This document shows, piece by piece, positions 56,972 through 64,000 of a stretch of DNA of 64,000 nt (position 1 is its first letter; every line of letters starts with the position of its first letter). Origin of the DNA: Lysobacter terrestris (lineage in GTDB: Bacteria; Pseudomonadota; Gammaproteobacteria; Xanthomonadales; Xanthomonadaceae); contig NZ_CP060820.1 of assembly GCF_014489475.1 (NCBI RefSeq), positions 1,876,001-1,940,000 of the forward strand. Reading direction: 5' to 3'. The notes beneath the pieces were generated by a model. It saw only the letters and a program-made list of their open reading frames with translations. It searched no databases and was not told where the DNA came from. The position numbers were made by a program, and so were the translations under genes.

Positions 56972-58123
56972 TCAGTTCGACGCGTCGGGGTGCTTCAGTT
57001 CGTAGCCGACGCGGGTCGGGCGGATGCTGTCCATCACCAGCGCGTAGCTGACCTTGTCGAAGGTGCGGAACACCATCATGTGGCCGGAGAACTCGTCGGG
57101 CAGGCGGACCTTGCTGCCCGGTGCGTCCGGGCTGCGATCGTCGCCGACCGCGACGCGGTCCGGGGTGGTACTGCCGACGCGCCAGCCGGAGAACACCGTG
57201 CCGTTGTCCACGCCGTCGCGGGCGCCGACCGAGAGGGCGACCACGTCGCGCGGGCCGCCGGTGCTGATCATGTCGGCCACCGCGAGCACCTTGGCCTTGC
57301 CGTATGCGAATTCCTGCTTGGGCGGGTGCGGGAAGAACTGCAGGTCGTACGGCTGGGCCTCGACTGCGATCAGGCGATCGCCGACGCGCACTTCGCGACC
57401 GGACTGGTCGAGGACGAGCGTGGCGGCGTCGGACTGGCCGCCGGGGCCACGGCTGACGGTGGCGGTGGTGAGCTGCATCAGCTCGTAGCCGAGGAACTCG
57501 CCCTTGCTCGCCGGCATCTGGTGGTTCCACAGCTGCTCGGTGAACTTGGTGGTGCGGCCGCGGAAGTCGAGGTCTTCCGGCTTGGTCGTGGTGACGTCAC
57601 AGCAACGCTTCGGGTTGATCGCGTTGTAGCGCACGGTCGGGCGGACGATGGCGTAACGCTGGCCCGGCTGGGCGTCGGCGAGGCCGCGGACGTAGGCGAC
57701 CTGGTCGAGCGAGGCGCGCAGGCGGTCTTCTTCCAGGCCGACCACGTAGGGCAGGTCCTCGAACTCGTCGACCACGCGCAGGTTCTTCAGGAACGGCTCG
57801 ACGTCCTTGAGCGGCACGCCGGTGAGCGGGGCTTCGTCGCGCGGACCCTGGGTCACCGCGACGCGGTCGAGGTAGGCCAGCGAGATCACGTCGCCCGGAT
57901 AGATCAGGTGCGGGTTCTTGATCTGCGGGTTGGCCTGCCAGATCTCCGGCCACAGCCACGGCCGCTTCAGGAACTTGCCTGCGATGTCCCAGAGGGTATC
58001 GCCGCGCCGGACCGTGTAGGTGTCGGGGTGATCCCCGCGCATTTCCTGCGCGACGGACACGGTGGCGATGGTCAGGAACGCAGCGGTGATAACCGTGCGG
58101 ATTGGTTTAAGCATGGCGGCCAT
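56972..58123 (-). CDS. Exported LysM-domain protein
   Basis: The protein has 383 residues; a second in-frame ATG at 58114 would shorten it by three. The signal peptide ends near VSVAQ. One LysM domain at about residues 36-82 (YTVRRGDTLWDIAGKFLKRPWLWPEIWQANPQIKNPHLIYPGDVISL) has the long loop typical of the family found next to dprA. The remaining 300 residues are beta-rich, with no catalytic domain that I recognise. It probably binds peptidoglycan in the periplasm. It is divergent from def. Confidence 0.9.
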   Translation of the reverse strand: MAAMLKPIRTVITAAFLTIATVSVAQEMRGDHPDTYTVRRGDTLWDIAGKFLKRPWLWPEIWQANPQIKNPHLIYPGDVISLAYLDRVAVTQGPRDEAPLTGVPLKDVEPFLKNLRVVDEFEDLPYVVGLEEDRLRASLDQVAYVRGLADAQPGQRYAIVRPTVRYNAINPKRCCDVTTTKPEDLDFRGRTTKFTEQLWNHQMPASKGEFLGYELMQLTTATVSRGPGGQSDAATLVLDQSGREVRVGDRLIAVEAQPYDLQFFPHPPKQEFAYGKAKVLAVADMISTGGPRDVVALSVGARDGVDNGTVFSGWRVGSTTPDRVAVGDDRSPDAPGSKVRLPDEFSGHMMVFRTFDKVSYALVMDSIRPTRVGYELKHPDASN

Positions 58124-58356
58124 GTACTTGATTCCCCTTGCCAGTTTTCCCCACGGGCCTGGGCACTATAGCCCAGAAGATGCGCGCGTTTGCAAGCGTT
58201 GGCCGGGCTTTGCGGGGTTACAATTCGACCTGTGCTTGACGATGTGACCGCGGCCCCCGTTTTCCCGGGAAGCCGCCTGCTGGAGCGCACGGCGCTTCAG
58301 TGACCGGTTGCATGTTTCCCCTCATCGCCCCGTCGCCACCCCCGGCGACCCGGCCT

Positions 58357-58374
58357 CCCCCTCGGCGGAGGGGG
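58357..58374 (+). repeat. Hairpin in the def leader
   Basis: CCCCCTC and GAGGGGG form a seven-base stem with a four-base GGCG loop, ending 17 bases before the def ATG. It resembles the CCCTCTCC-type palindromes of this genome and may be a repeat fragment rather than a dedicated regulatory structure. Confidence 0.45.
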
Positions 58375-58391
58375 CCCAGAGAACCAGAACC

Positions 58392-58913
58392 ATGGCCTTG
58401 CTTCCCATCCTTGAATTCCCCGACCCGCGACTGCGTACCCAGGCGGTGCCGGTCGATCCCGCGGCCATCGCCGACCCGGCGTTCCAGCGCCTGCTCGACG
58501 ACATGTTCGAGACCATGTACGACGCGCCCGGCATCGGCCTGGCGGCGAGCCAGGTCGACGTGCACAAGACCTTCATGGTCATAGACGTGAGCGAAGACAA
58601 AACCCGGCCGCTGGTGTTCATCAATCCGGTGATCACCGCGCGCAGCGGCGACCAGGTCTACCAGGAGGGCTGTCTGTCGGTCCCCGGCATCTTTGCCGAC
58701 GTCACCCGCTCCAACCAGATCACCGTCCGGGCGCTGGACCGCAATGGCCAGCCGTTCGAACTGGAAGCCGACGGCCTGCTCGCGGTGTGCGTCCAGCACG
58801 AGATGGACCACCTGCTCGGCAAGCTGTTCGTCGATTACCTCTCGCCGCTCAAGCGCGAGATGGTGCGCAAGAAGCTGGCCAAGCAGCGCCGCCTGGCGGG
58901 CGACGCGGCCTGA
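58392..58913 (+). CDS. def: Peptide deformylase
   Basis: Removes the formyl group from nascent N-terminal methionine. The 173 residues show the three motifs GIGLAASQ (about residue 45), EGCLSVP (about residue 92, metal-binding Cys) and QHEMDHLLG (about residue 135, metal-binding His and catalytic Glu). The ATG at 58392 is chosen because the open frame upstream (from 58308) runs through a GC-rich hairpin region. First gene of the def-fmt-rsmB series. Confidence 0.96.
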   Translation: MALLPILEFPDPRLRTQAVPVDPAAIADPAFQRLLDDMFETMYDAPGIGLAASQVDVHKTFMVIDVSEDKTRPLVFINPVITARSGDQVYQEGCLSVPGIFADVTRSNQITVRALDRNGQPFELEADGLLAVCVQHEMDHLLGKLFVDYLSPLKREMVRKKLAKQRRLAGDAA

Positions 58914-59004
58914 TGCGCGCGGCGCCGCCTGCCGCGGCGCTGCTGCAACCGGTGTTTCGGGCGACGCGCATGCGCGTCGTCCATCTGCACGCTACGGATA
59001 GTTC

Positions 59005-59931
59005 ATGGCCCTGAGAATCGTTTTCGCCGGCACGCCGGATTTCGCCGTGCCCTGCCTGCGCGCCGCCGCGCAACGCAATGAAGTGGCCGCGGTCTACACC
59101 CAGCCCGATCGTCCCGCCGGGCGCGGCCGCGAGCTGACGCCGTCGCCGGTCAAGCGCGAGGCGCTGCTGCGCGGGATCGAGGTGGTGCAGCCGGAGAACT
59201 TCCGCTCGATCGTGTCCAAGGACGCGCTGCGCGCGCTGCAGCCCGACCTGATGGTCGTGGTCGCCTACGGCCTGATCCTGCCGCAGTCGGTGCTGGATAT
59301 TCCCACCTACGGCTGCTGGAACGTGCACGCCTCGCTGTTGCCGCGCTGGCGCGGCGCGGCGCCGATCCAGCGCGCGATCGAAGCCGGCGACAGCGAGTCC
59401 GGCGTGTGCCTGATGCAGATGGAGAAGGGGCTCGACACCGGGCCGGTGCTGCTGTCGCAGGCGCTGGCCATCGGCGCCGGCGAGACCGGCGGCCAGCTGC
59501 ACGACCGCCTCGCCGCGCTCGGCGCGCAGGTGCTGGCCGACGGCCTGGGCCTGCTGCGCGCGGGCATCCGTCCGGTGCCGGTGCCGCAGCCCGAGGAAGG
59601 GGTCACCTACGCGCACAAGCTCGACAAGGCCGAGGCGCGACTCGACTGGAACCAATCGGCGACGCGACTGGCCGCCAAGGTCCGCGCCTTCAATCCCTGG
59701 CCGATGGCCGAAGCGGTGGTGGCGGGCGAACGCCTGCGCCTGCACGGTGCCGTCGCCTTGGACGAAGCGCCCGCCGCTACGCCGGGTACGTTGCTGCGCG
59801 CCAGCCGCGATGGCCTCGATGTCGCCTGCGCCGACGGCGTGCTGCGCATCCGCACGCTGCAGCGCGACGGCGGCAAGGCGATCACCGCCGCCGACTACCT
59901 CAACGGCCGTCCCGAACTGAGGAACGCATGA
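59005..59931 (+). CDS. fmt: Methionyl-tRNA formyltransferase
   Basis: The protein has 308 residues with formyltransferase motifs: [17 protein letters not shown], the [20 protein letters not shown] signature, [18 protein letters not shown], and the C-terminal tRNA-binding domain starting near residue 205 ([21 protein letters not shown]). It formylates initiator Met-tRNA using 10-formyl-tetrahydrofolate. Its stop overlaps the rsmB start (ATGA). Confidence 0.96.
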   Translation: MALRIVFAGTPDFAVPCLRAAAQRNEVAAVYTQPDRPAGRGRELTPSPVKREALLRGIEVVQPENFRSIVSKDALRALQPDLMVVVAYGLILPQSVLDIPTYGCWNVHASLLPRWRGAAPIQRAIEAGDSESGVCLMQMEKGLDTGPVLLSQALAIGAGETGGQLHDRLAALGAQVLADGLGLLRAGIRPVPVPQPEEGVTYAHKLDKAEARLDWNQSATRLAAKVRAFNPWPMAEAVVAGERLRLHGAVALDEAPAATPGTLLRASRDGLDVACADGVLRIRTLQRDGGKAITAADYLNGRPELRNA

Positions 59932-61223
59932 GCACCGGCGCCGCCCCGCGCGTGGCGGCCGCGCGCGTGCTCGATGCGGTGCTGCACCGCGGCCGTTCGC
60001 TCAAGGCCGAACTCGCGGCGCAGCTGCCGACCCTGCCGGACCCGCGCGACCGCGCGCTCGCCGAGGCGATCTGCTTCGCCGTGCTGCGCCAGCCGATGCG
60101 CTTCGAAGCCGCGCTGAAGGCGTGGGTGCCGCGGCCGCTGGGCCGGCGCGACGACGAGCTGCGCGCGCTGCTGTACGCCGGCTTCGCCCAGCTCGATCCC
60201 CTGGGGTTGCCGGCGCATGCGGCGCTGGCCGCCACGGTCGATGCGGCGCGCGCGCTCGGACGCGCCCACCAGGCCGGCATGGTCAACGCACTGCTGCGCC
60301 GTGCGCAGCGCGAAGGCCTGCCGCCCGGCGATCCCGCCGCGCACTGGCCGCACTGGCTGCGCGCGCGGTTGCAGCAGGACTGGCCGCAGGAGCATGCGGC
60401 CATCCTCGAGGCCAGCGCGCAGACGCCGCCGCTGTGGTTGCGGGTCAATCGCCTGCAGCAGTCGCGCGACGCCTACCGGCGGCGCCTGCTCGAGGCCGGC
60501 ATCGAAACGCAGGTGGACGCCGCTGCCGCCGACGCCCTGCGCGTCGAAGGCAGCGTGGCGGTGGCGCAGCTGCCCGGGTTTGCCGACGGCGCGGTGTCGG
60601 TGCAGGACCTCTCCGCGCAGCGCGTGGCCGATGCGCTGGCGCTGCCCCCGGGCGCGCGCGTGCTCGATGCCTGCGCCGCGCCGGGCGGCAAGTCGGCGCA
60701 CCTGCTCGAGCGCGATCCGGCGCTGCGCCTGACCGCGCTGGACGTGGATGCCCGGCGCCTCGACCGCGTGCGCGACACGCTCGCCCGCCTCCGCCTCGAT
60801 GCGCAGGCGCGCCTGCGTGCGGCCGATGCGGCGCACCTGGACGCCTGGTGGGACGGCACCCCGCTCGACGCCGTGCTGATCGACGCGCCGTGCTCGGCGA
60901 CCGGCATCGTGCGCCGGCAACCCGACGTGCTGCTGCATCGGCGCGAAACCGACCTCGCGCCGTTGCTGGCCACGCAGGCGCGCCTGCTGGATGCGCTGTG
61001 GCCGACCCTCGCCCCCGGCGGCGTGCTGCTCTACGCCACCTGCTCGATCCTGCAGGCGGAGAACGCGGCGCAGGTCGACGCCTTCCTCGCGCGCACGCCC
61101 GACGCACGGGCCGAGGCGCTCGACGACAGTTTCGGTCGTGCCAGCGGCGCCGGGCGCCAGCGCCTGCCGGGCGAACACGGCGCCGACGGCTTCTTCTACG
61201 CCCGCCTGCGCCGCCTGCGCTGA
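59928..61223 (+). CDS. rsmB: 16S rRNA (cytosine-967-C5)-methyltransferase RsmB
   Basis: The protein has 431 residues. The N-terminal NusB-like domain is [19 protein letters not shown] ... [40 protein letters not shown]. The RNA methyltransferase core has [17 protein letters not shown] (SAM binding), [18 protein letters not shown] (catalytic Cys region) and [21 protein letters not shown] (second Cys). The ATG at 59928 overlaps the fmt stop, so it is the third gene of the def-fmt-rsmB operon. Confidence 0.95.
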   Translation: MSTGAAPRVAAARVLDAVLHRGRSLKAELAAQLPTLPDPRDRALAEAICFAVLRQPMRFEAALKAWVPRPLGRRDDELRALLYAGFAQLDPLGLPAHAALAATVDAARALGRAHQAGMVNALLRRAQREGLPPGDPAAHWPHWLRARLQQDWPQEHAAILEASAQTPPLWLRVNRLQQSRDAYRRRLLEAGIETQVDAAAADALRVEGSVAVAQLPGFADGAVSVQDLSAQRVADALALPPGARVLDACAAPGGKSAHLLERDPALRLTALDVDARRLDRVRDTLARLRLDAQARLRAADAAHLDAWWDGTPLDAVLIDAPCSATGIVRRQPDVLLHRRETDLAPLLATQARLLDALWPTLAPGGVLLYATCSILQAENAAQVDAFLARTPDARAEALDDSFGRASGAGRQRLPGEHGADGFFYARLRRLR

Positions 61224-61319
61224 CGCGGCGCTGCGGCGGCGGGGCGTTCGCGATCGGGTTGCGTCGAAGCGGCCGGGCTGGACAATTCTGCGACACGCCA
61301 CGCCACTATCATCCGCGCC

Positions 61320-63011
61320 ATGCTGAAGACGACCCGTTCCCGCGAGACCTGGCTGTTCTGGATCCTGGCCCTGCTGGTATTGGGGGCCGGGCTCGGCCTG
61401 CGCGATCCCTGGCCCGCCGACGAACCGCGCTTCACCCTCGTCGCGAAGCACATGGTCGAAAGCGGCGACTGGCTGTTCCCGCATCGCGGCAACGAACTGT
61501 ATTCGGACAAGCCGCCGGTGTTCATGTGGCTGCAGGCCGCGGCGTACAGCGTGTTCGGCAACTGGCGCGTGGCCTTCATGCTGCCCTCGCTGCTGGCTGC
61601 GCTGGGCACGCTGTGGTGCGTGGTCGACCTGGGCAAGCGACTGTGGACGCGCCGGGTCGGCCTGTACGCGGGCTATGCGCTGCTGTTCACCCTGCACTTC
61701 ACCTACCAGGCGAAGAAGGCGCAGATCGATCCGACCGTGGTGTTCTGGATCACCTTGGCCAACTACGGCCTGCTGCGCCACTTCCTGCGCGGCGGCGATT
61801 GGCGGATGTGGATGCTGGGCTGGTTCGCCGCGGGCATGGGCACGATCACCAAGGGCGTCGGCGCGCTGGCGCTGCTGATGCTGGTCCCGGCGGTGCTGGG
61901 GGCGTTGCGGCAGTGGCCGGGCGTGGTCTTCCCGCGGCGCTGGCAGTTGTTGCTGGGGCCGTTGGCGTTCGTCTTCGCCGTGTCGTTGTGGCTGGTGCCG
62001 ATGGTGACCAGCGCGCTGCACCACCCGGACCCGACCTACCACGCATACATGGAGGACATCCTGTTCCGGCAGACCGCGAAGCGCTACGCGCAATCGTGGG
62101 ACCACCACCAGCCGCCGTGGTACCACCTGACCGTGATGGCCTCGATGTGGCTGCCGTTGCTGCTCGCGTTGCCGTGGGCGCTGCCGGCGTGGAAGCGGCG
62201 CCTGCAGCGCCGCGATCCGCGCTACCTGCTGCCGCTGCTGTGGTGGGCGCTGGTCCTGCTGTTCTTCTCCATTCCCAACGGCAAGCGCGATGTCTACATC
62301 CTGCCGGCGTTGCCGATGGCGTGCCTGGCGTTCGCGCCGCTGCTGCCGGGCATCGTGCGTAAGGCCTGGCCGCGGCGCATCGCGTTCGCGTTCGCCGCGC
62401 TGTTCGCGCTGCTGTTGACCGGCGCCGGCCTGGCGATGCTGCTGGGCAATCCGGGGTTCGAAGCCAAGCTCATCGGCGATCGCGGCCTGCACGCCAGCGC
62501 TGCGCCGTTCGCGTGGACGCTGCTGGCGATGGGCGGTGGCGCGTGGGCCGGCCTGCTGTGGTTCGGCCTGCGCCGGCCGCTGGCCGCGCTGCTGTCGAGC
62601 CTGGCGGTGGTCTGGGTGCTCTACGGCCTGCTGGTGTATCCCCTGTTGAACGACTCCAGTTCGGCGCGCGGGCTGATGACCGCCATCGACCGGCGCCTGC
62701 CCGCCGACGCGCAGCTGGGCCTGGTGGCGTGGAAGGAGCAGAACCTGCTCATGGCGCAGCGCCCGGCGGCGACGTTCGGTTTCCGCGTGCCTTGGCACGA
62801 GCAGCTGCGGCAAGCCATCGCCTGGCAGGGCGAAGCCCCGCAGCGACGCTGGCTGCTGGTGCAGGAGCCGGCGTTGTCGGAGTGCATCGACCGGAGCAAG
62901 GCGGAATTCGCCGGGCGTTCCAACCGGCGCGCGTGGTGGCTGGTGCCGGCGACGGCGGTGGTGCCCGGCTGCAGGCCGGCGGCGAAGCCGGACGCAGCGG
63001 ATCCCGACTGA
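61320..63011 (+). CDS. Membrane glycosyltransferase, GT39/ArnT-like
   Basis: The protein has 563 residues. The N-terminal loop DPWPADEPRFTLVAKHMVESGDWLFPHRGNELYSDKPPVFMWLQA matches the PMT/ArnT family, with the Asp-Glu pair at its head (catalytic region), followed by about ten to twelve membrane segments. A hydrophilic end of about 90 residues contains RLPADAQLGLVAWKEQNLLM. It probably transfers a lipid-linked sugar to an envelope acceptor. It lies in a group with a GT2 gene and the partial gene at the end of the window, 96 bases after rsmB. Confidence 0.88.
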   Translation: MLKTTRSRETWLFWILALLVLGAGLGLRDPWPADEPRFTLVAKHMVESGDWLFPHRGNELYSDKPPVFMWLQAAAYSVFGNWRVAFMLPSLLAALGTLWCVVDLGKRLWTRRVGLYAGYALLFTLHFTYQAKKAQIDPTVVFWITLANYGLLRHFLRGGDWRMWMLGWFAAGMGTITKGVGALALLMLVPAVLGALRQWPGVVFPRRWQLLLGPLAFVFAVSLWLVPMVTSALHHPDPTYHAYMEDILFRQTAKRYAQSWDHHQPPWYHLTVMASMWLPLLLALPWALPAWKRRLQRRDPRYLLPLLWWALVLLFFSIPNGKRDVYILPALPMACLAFAPLLPGIVRKAWPRRIAFAFAALFALLLTGAGLAMLLGNPGFEAKLIGDRGLHASAAPFAWTLLAMGGGAWAGLLWFGLRRPLAALLSSLAVVWVLYGLLVYPLLNDSSSARGLMTAIDRRLPADAQLGLVAWKEQNLLMAQRPAATFGFRVPWHEQLRQAIAWQGEAPQRRWLLVQEPALSECIDRSKAEFAGRSNRRAWWLVPATAVVPGCRPAAKPDAADPD

Positions 63012-63042
63012 ACGCGCGACTACGGGACCGGCGGTCGTACTC

Positions 63043-63834
63043 CTACGGCGCCTGCCCGTTCTGCAGGAGCCACAGCATGATGGTCTTCTGCCGCACGTAG
63101 TTGGCGCGCACGTAGGCGTAGACCAGGCCGTGCCAGCCATCGCGGAAGCCGCCGCGCAGCAGGTAGCCGCGCCAGAAGCGCCACGCCGGCGATACGATCA
63201 GCTTGCCCAGCGTCGCGCGCTTGCCGCGGGCGAAATCGTGCTGCGCCATCATCCGCGCGTAGCGCTGGGTCTTCTGCAGTTGCTGCTCGAGCGAGCGGTA
63301 CGGGTGGTGGACGAGGTCGCCGCGCAGCGTGCGCACCGCGCCATCGACGCTCGCCGCTTCGTGGACCTCGCGCGTGCCGCGCCAGCCGCCGCGGCGGCGG
63401 TCGAACAGACGCAGCACGCGATCGGGATAGGCATTACCGTGGCGCAGGAACTTGCCGAAGTACTCGCTCAGGCGGGCGAAGCGGAAGCCGGCGGCGTCGC
63501 CGAAACCGCGGCCACGTTCGGCCTCGATCGCGCCGCGCAGCGTGGCATCGACGCGTTCGTCGGCGTCCAGGCACAGCACCCAGTCGTGCATGCACTGATC
63601 GACCGCGAACTGCTTCTGGCTGCGGAAACCGTCGAACGGCCGCAGCAGCACGCGTGCGCCCAGGCGCTGCGCGATCTCGACGGTCGCATCGGTCGAATGC
63701 GAGTCGACCACGACGATCTCGTCGCAGAACGCCAGCGACGCGATGCAGTCGGCGATGCGGTCGGCCTCGTTGAACGTGATAATGCAGGCCGATAGCGGGA
63801 CACGGTCCGGTGAGGCAGGCGAGGAAGCGTTGAT
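63043..63834 (-). CDS. Family 2 glycosyltransferase without a canonical start codon
   Basis: The frame shows a complete GT2 N-terminus (LSACIITFNEADRIADCIASLAFCDEIVVVDS, then DWVLCLDADERV with the DxD) and ends about 222 codons after base 63711. The first ATG, GTG or TTG in frame is GTG at 63711, inside the conserved domain, so that start would remove the nucleotide-binding strand. Upstream to the in-frame TAA at 63843-63841 there is no ATG, GTG or TTG. ATC at 63834 would give a natural N-terminus (MNASSPASPDR) and a 263-residue protein. Either a rare AUC start or a sequence error/frameshift must be involved. Family and neighbours suggest lipopolysaccharide core synthesis. Confidence 0.75.
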   Translation of the reverse strand: MNASSPASPDRVPLSACIITFNEADRIADCIASLAFCDEIVVVDSHSTDATVEIAQRLGARVLLRPFDGFRSQKQFAVDQCMHDWVLCLDADERVDATLRGAIEAERGRGFGDAAGFRFARLSEYFGKFLRHGNAYPDRVLRLFDRRRGGWRGTREVHEAASVDGAVRTLRGDLVHHPYRSLEQQLQKTQRYARMMAQHDFARGKRATLGKLIVSPAWRFWRGYLLRGGFRDGWHGLVYAYVRANYVRQKTIMLWLLQNGQAP

Positions 63835-64000
63835 GGCGGATTACCTGTTGTTCGCGACAGAGCGCTATGCGTTGCCCATCCTGCAACCGCTGGCGCACGC
63901 CCTGCAAGCGCAGGGCCATGGCGTGCACGCCTGGTTCGTCGATGGCGCCGCCGGCGCGAGGCTGCCGGCGCCGGTGCACATGGTCGGCCTGCGCGAAGCG
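63833..64000 (+). CDS. Partial gene at window end, CDP-glycerol glycerophosphotransferase-like
   Basis: Only the first 56 codons are visible (ADYLLFATERYALPILQPL, then HALQAQGHGVHAWFVDGAAG). The ATG at 63833 has GAGGAAG at 63821-63827. The pattern resembles the N-terminal part of CDP-glycerol:glycerophosphotransferase-type proteins seen near LPS core genes in Xanthomonadaceae. The start overlaps the ATC codon of the divergent GT2 gene. The assignment rests on a short stretch and needs the rest of the gene. Confidence 0.55.
   Translation, partial: MADYLLFATERYALPILQPLAHALQAQGHGVHAWFVDGAAGARLPAPVHMVGLREA

Noticed and set aside
59895-63140. Long minus-strand frame opposite rsmB and GT39
   Set aside because: Gln/Arg-rich shadow of the coding strand; both real genes have full conserved motifs.

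Overview
The window is high-GC DNA with dense genes, short intergenic gaps and strong Shine-Dalgarno sites. Gene content and order point to a gammaproteobacterium of the Xanthomonadaceae/Lysobacteraceae, most likely Lysobacter or a close relative. The clues are a protein with a C-terminal XVIPCD-type secretion domain, the giant DUF11/OmpA surface-protein pair, an rhlB/trxA-rho cluster, and the def-fmt-rsmB and lysM-dprA-smg-topA-tsaC neighbourhoods. I see no tRNA, rRNA, CRISPR array, insertion sequence or prophage. This is a name-level guess from sequence reading, not a search.

Layout. 1-10.7 kb: a truncated giant DUF11-repeat surface protein overlapping an OmpA-domain outer-membrane barrel protein, closed by a strong terminator. 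10.8-12.1 kb: a DHFR-fold reductase and a glutathione transferase. 12.2-16.5 kb: rho and trxA on the minus strand, divergent from rhlB. 16.5-20.1 kb: a palindromic repeat, ftsEX, a double-receiver response regulator, a second repeat and ung. 20.1-24.4 kb: a secreted SGNH hydrolase, an ECF sigma / anti-sigma / DUF4097 operon and, divergent from it, rpoH. 24.4-27.6 kb: a probable type IV-secreted antibacterial cell-wall hydrolase (muramidase-like, NlpC/P60-like, PG-binding, XVIPCD) with two upstream lipoproteins that look like immunity proteins. 27.7-33.6 kb: NDH-2, an MHS-type transporter, transaldolase and PriA. 33.6-34.1 kb: a gene-free stretch with inverted DnaA boxes. 34.1-40.6 kb: a DUF4286-like protein, a DUF3667 protein, a MATE pump, SppA, a small lipoprotein and an SDR oxidoreductase. 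40.6-44.6 kb: tesA divergent from a YbbA/YbbP-type ABC transporter. 44.7-48.8 kb: two OsmC paralogues, a pirin, two DUF4124-like proteins and a DUF1579 protein. 48.9-58.1 kb: tsaC, topA, three adjacent GYF_2-domain membrane proteins (two fused to pilin-like domains), smg, dprA and a LysM protein. 58.4-64 kb: def-fmt-rsmB, then envelope-sugar genes (GT39, GT2 and the start of a further gene cut by the window end).

How the genes work together. Much of the window is housekeeping: RNA decay and termination (RhlB, Rho), stress sigma factors, cell division (FtsEX), replication restart and topology (PriA, TopA), translation initiation (Def, Fmt) and rRNA methylation (RsmB). Accessory functions are mainly envelope-directed: giant surface proteins, the secreted cell-wall toxin with its immunity candidates, and the GYF_2/pilin-like membrane cluster set inside the otherwise conserved smg-topA neighbourhood. 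The toxin locus, the GYF_2 cluster, the DnaA-box region and the non-AUG-start GT2 gene are the parts most worth a second look.
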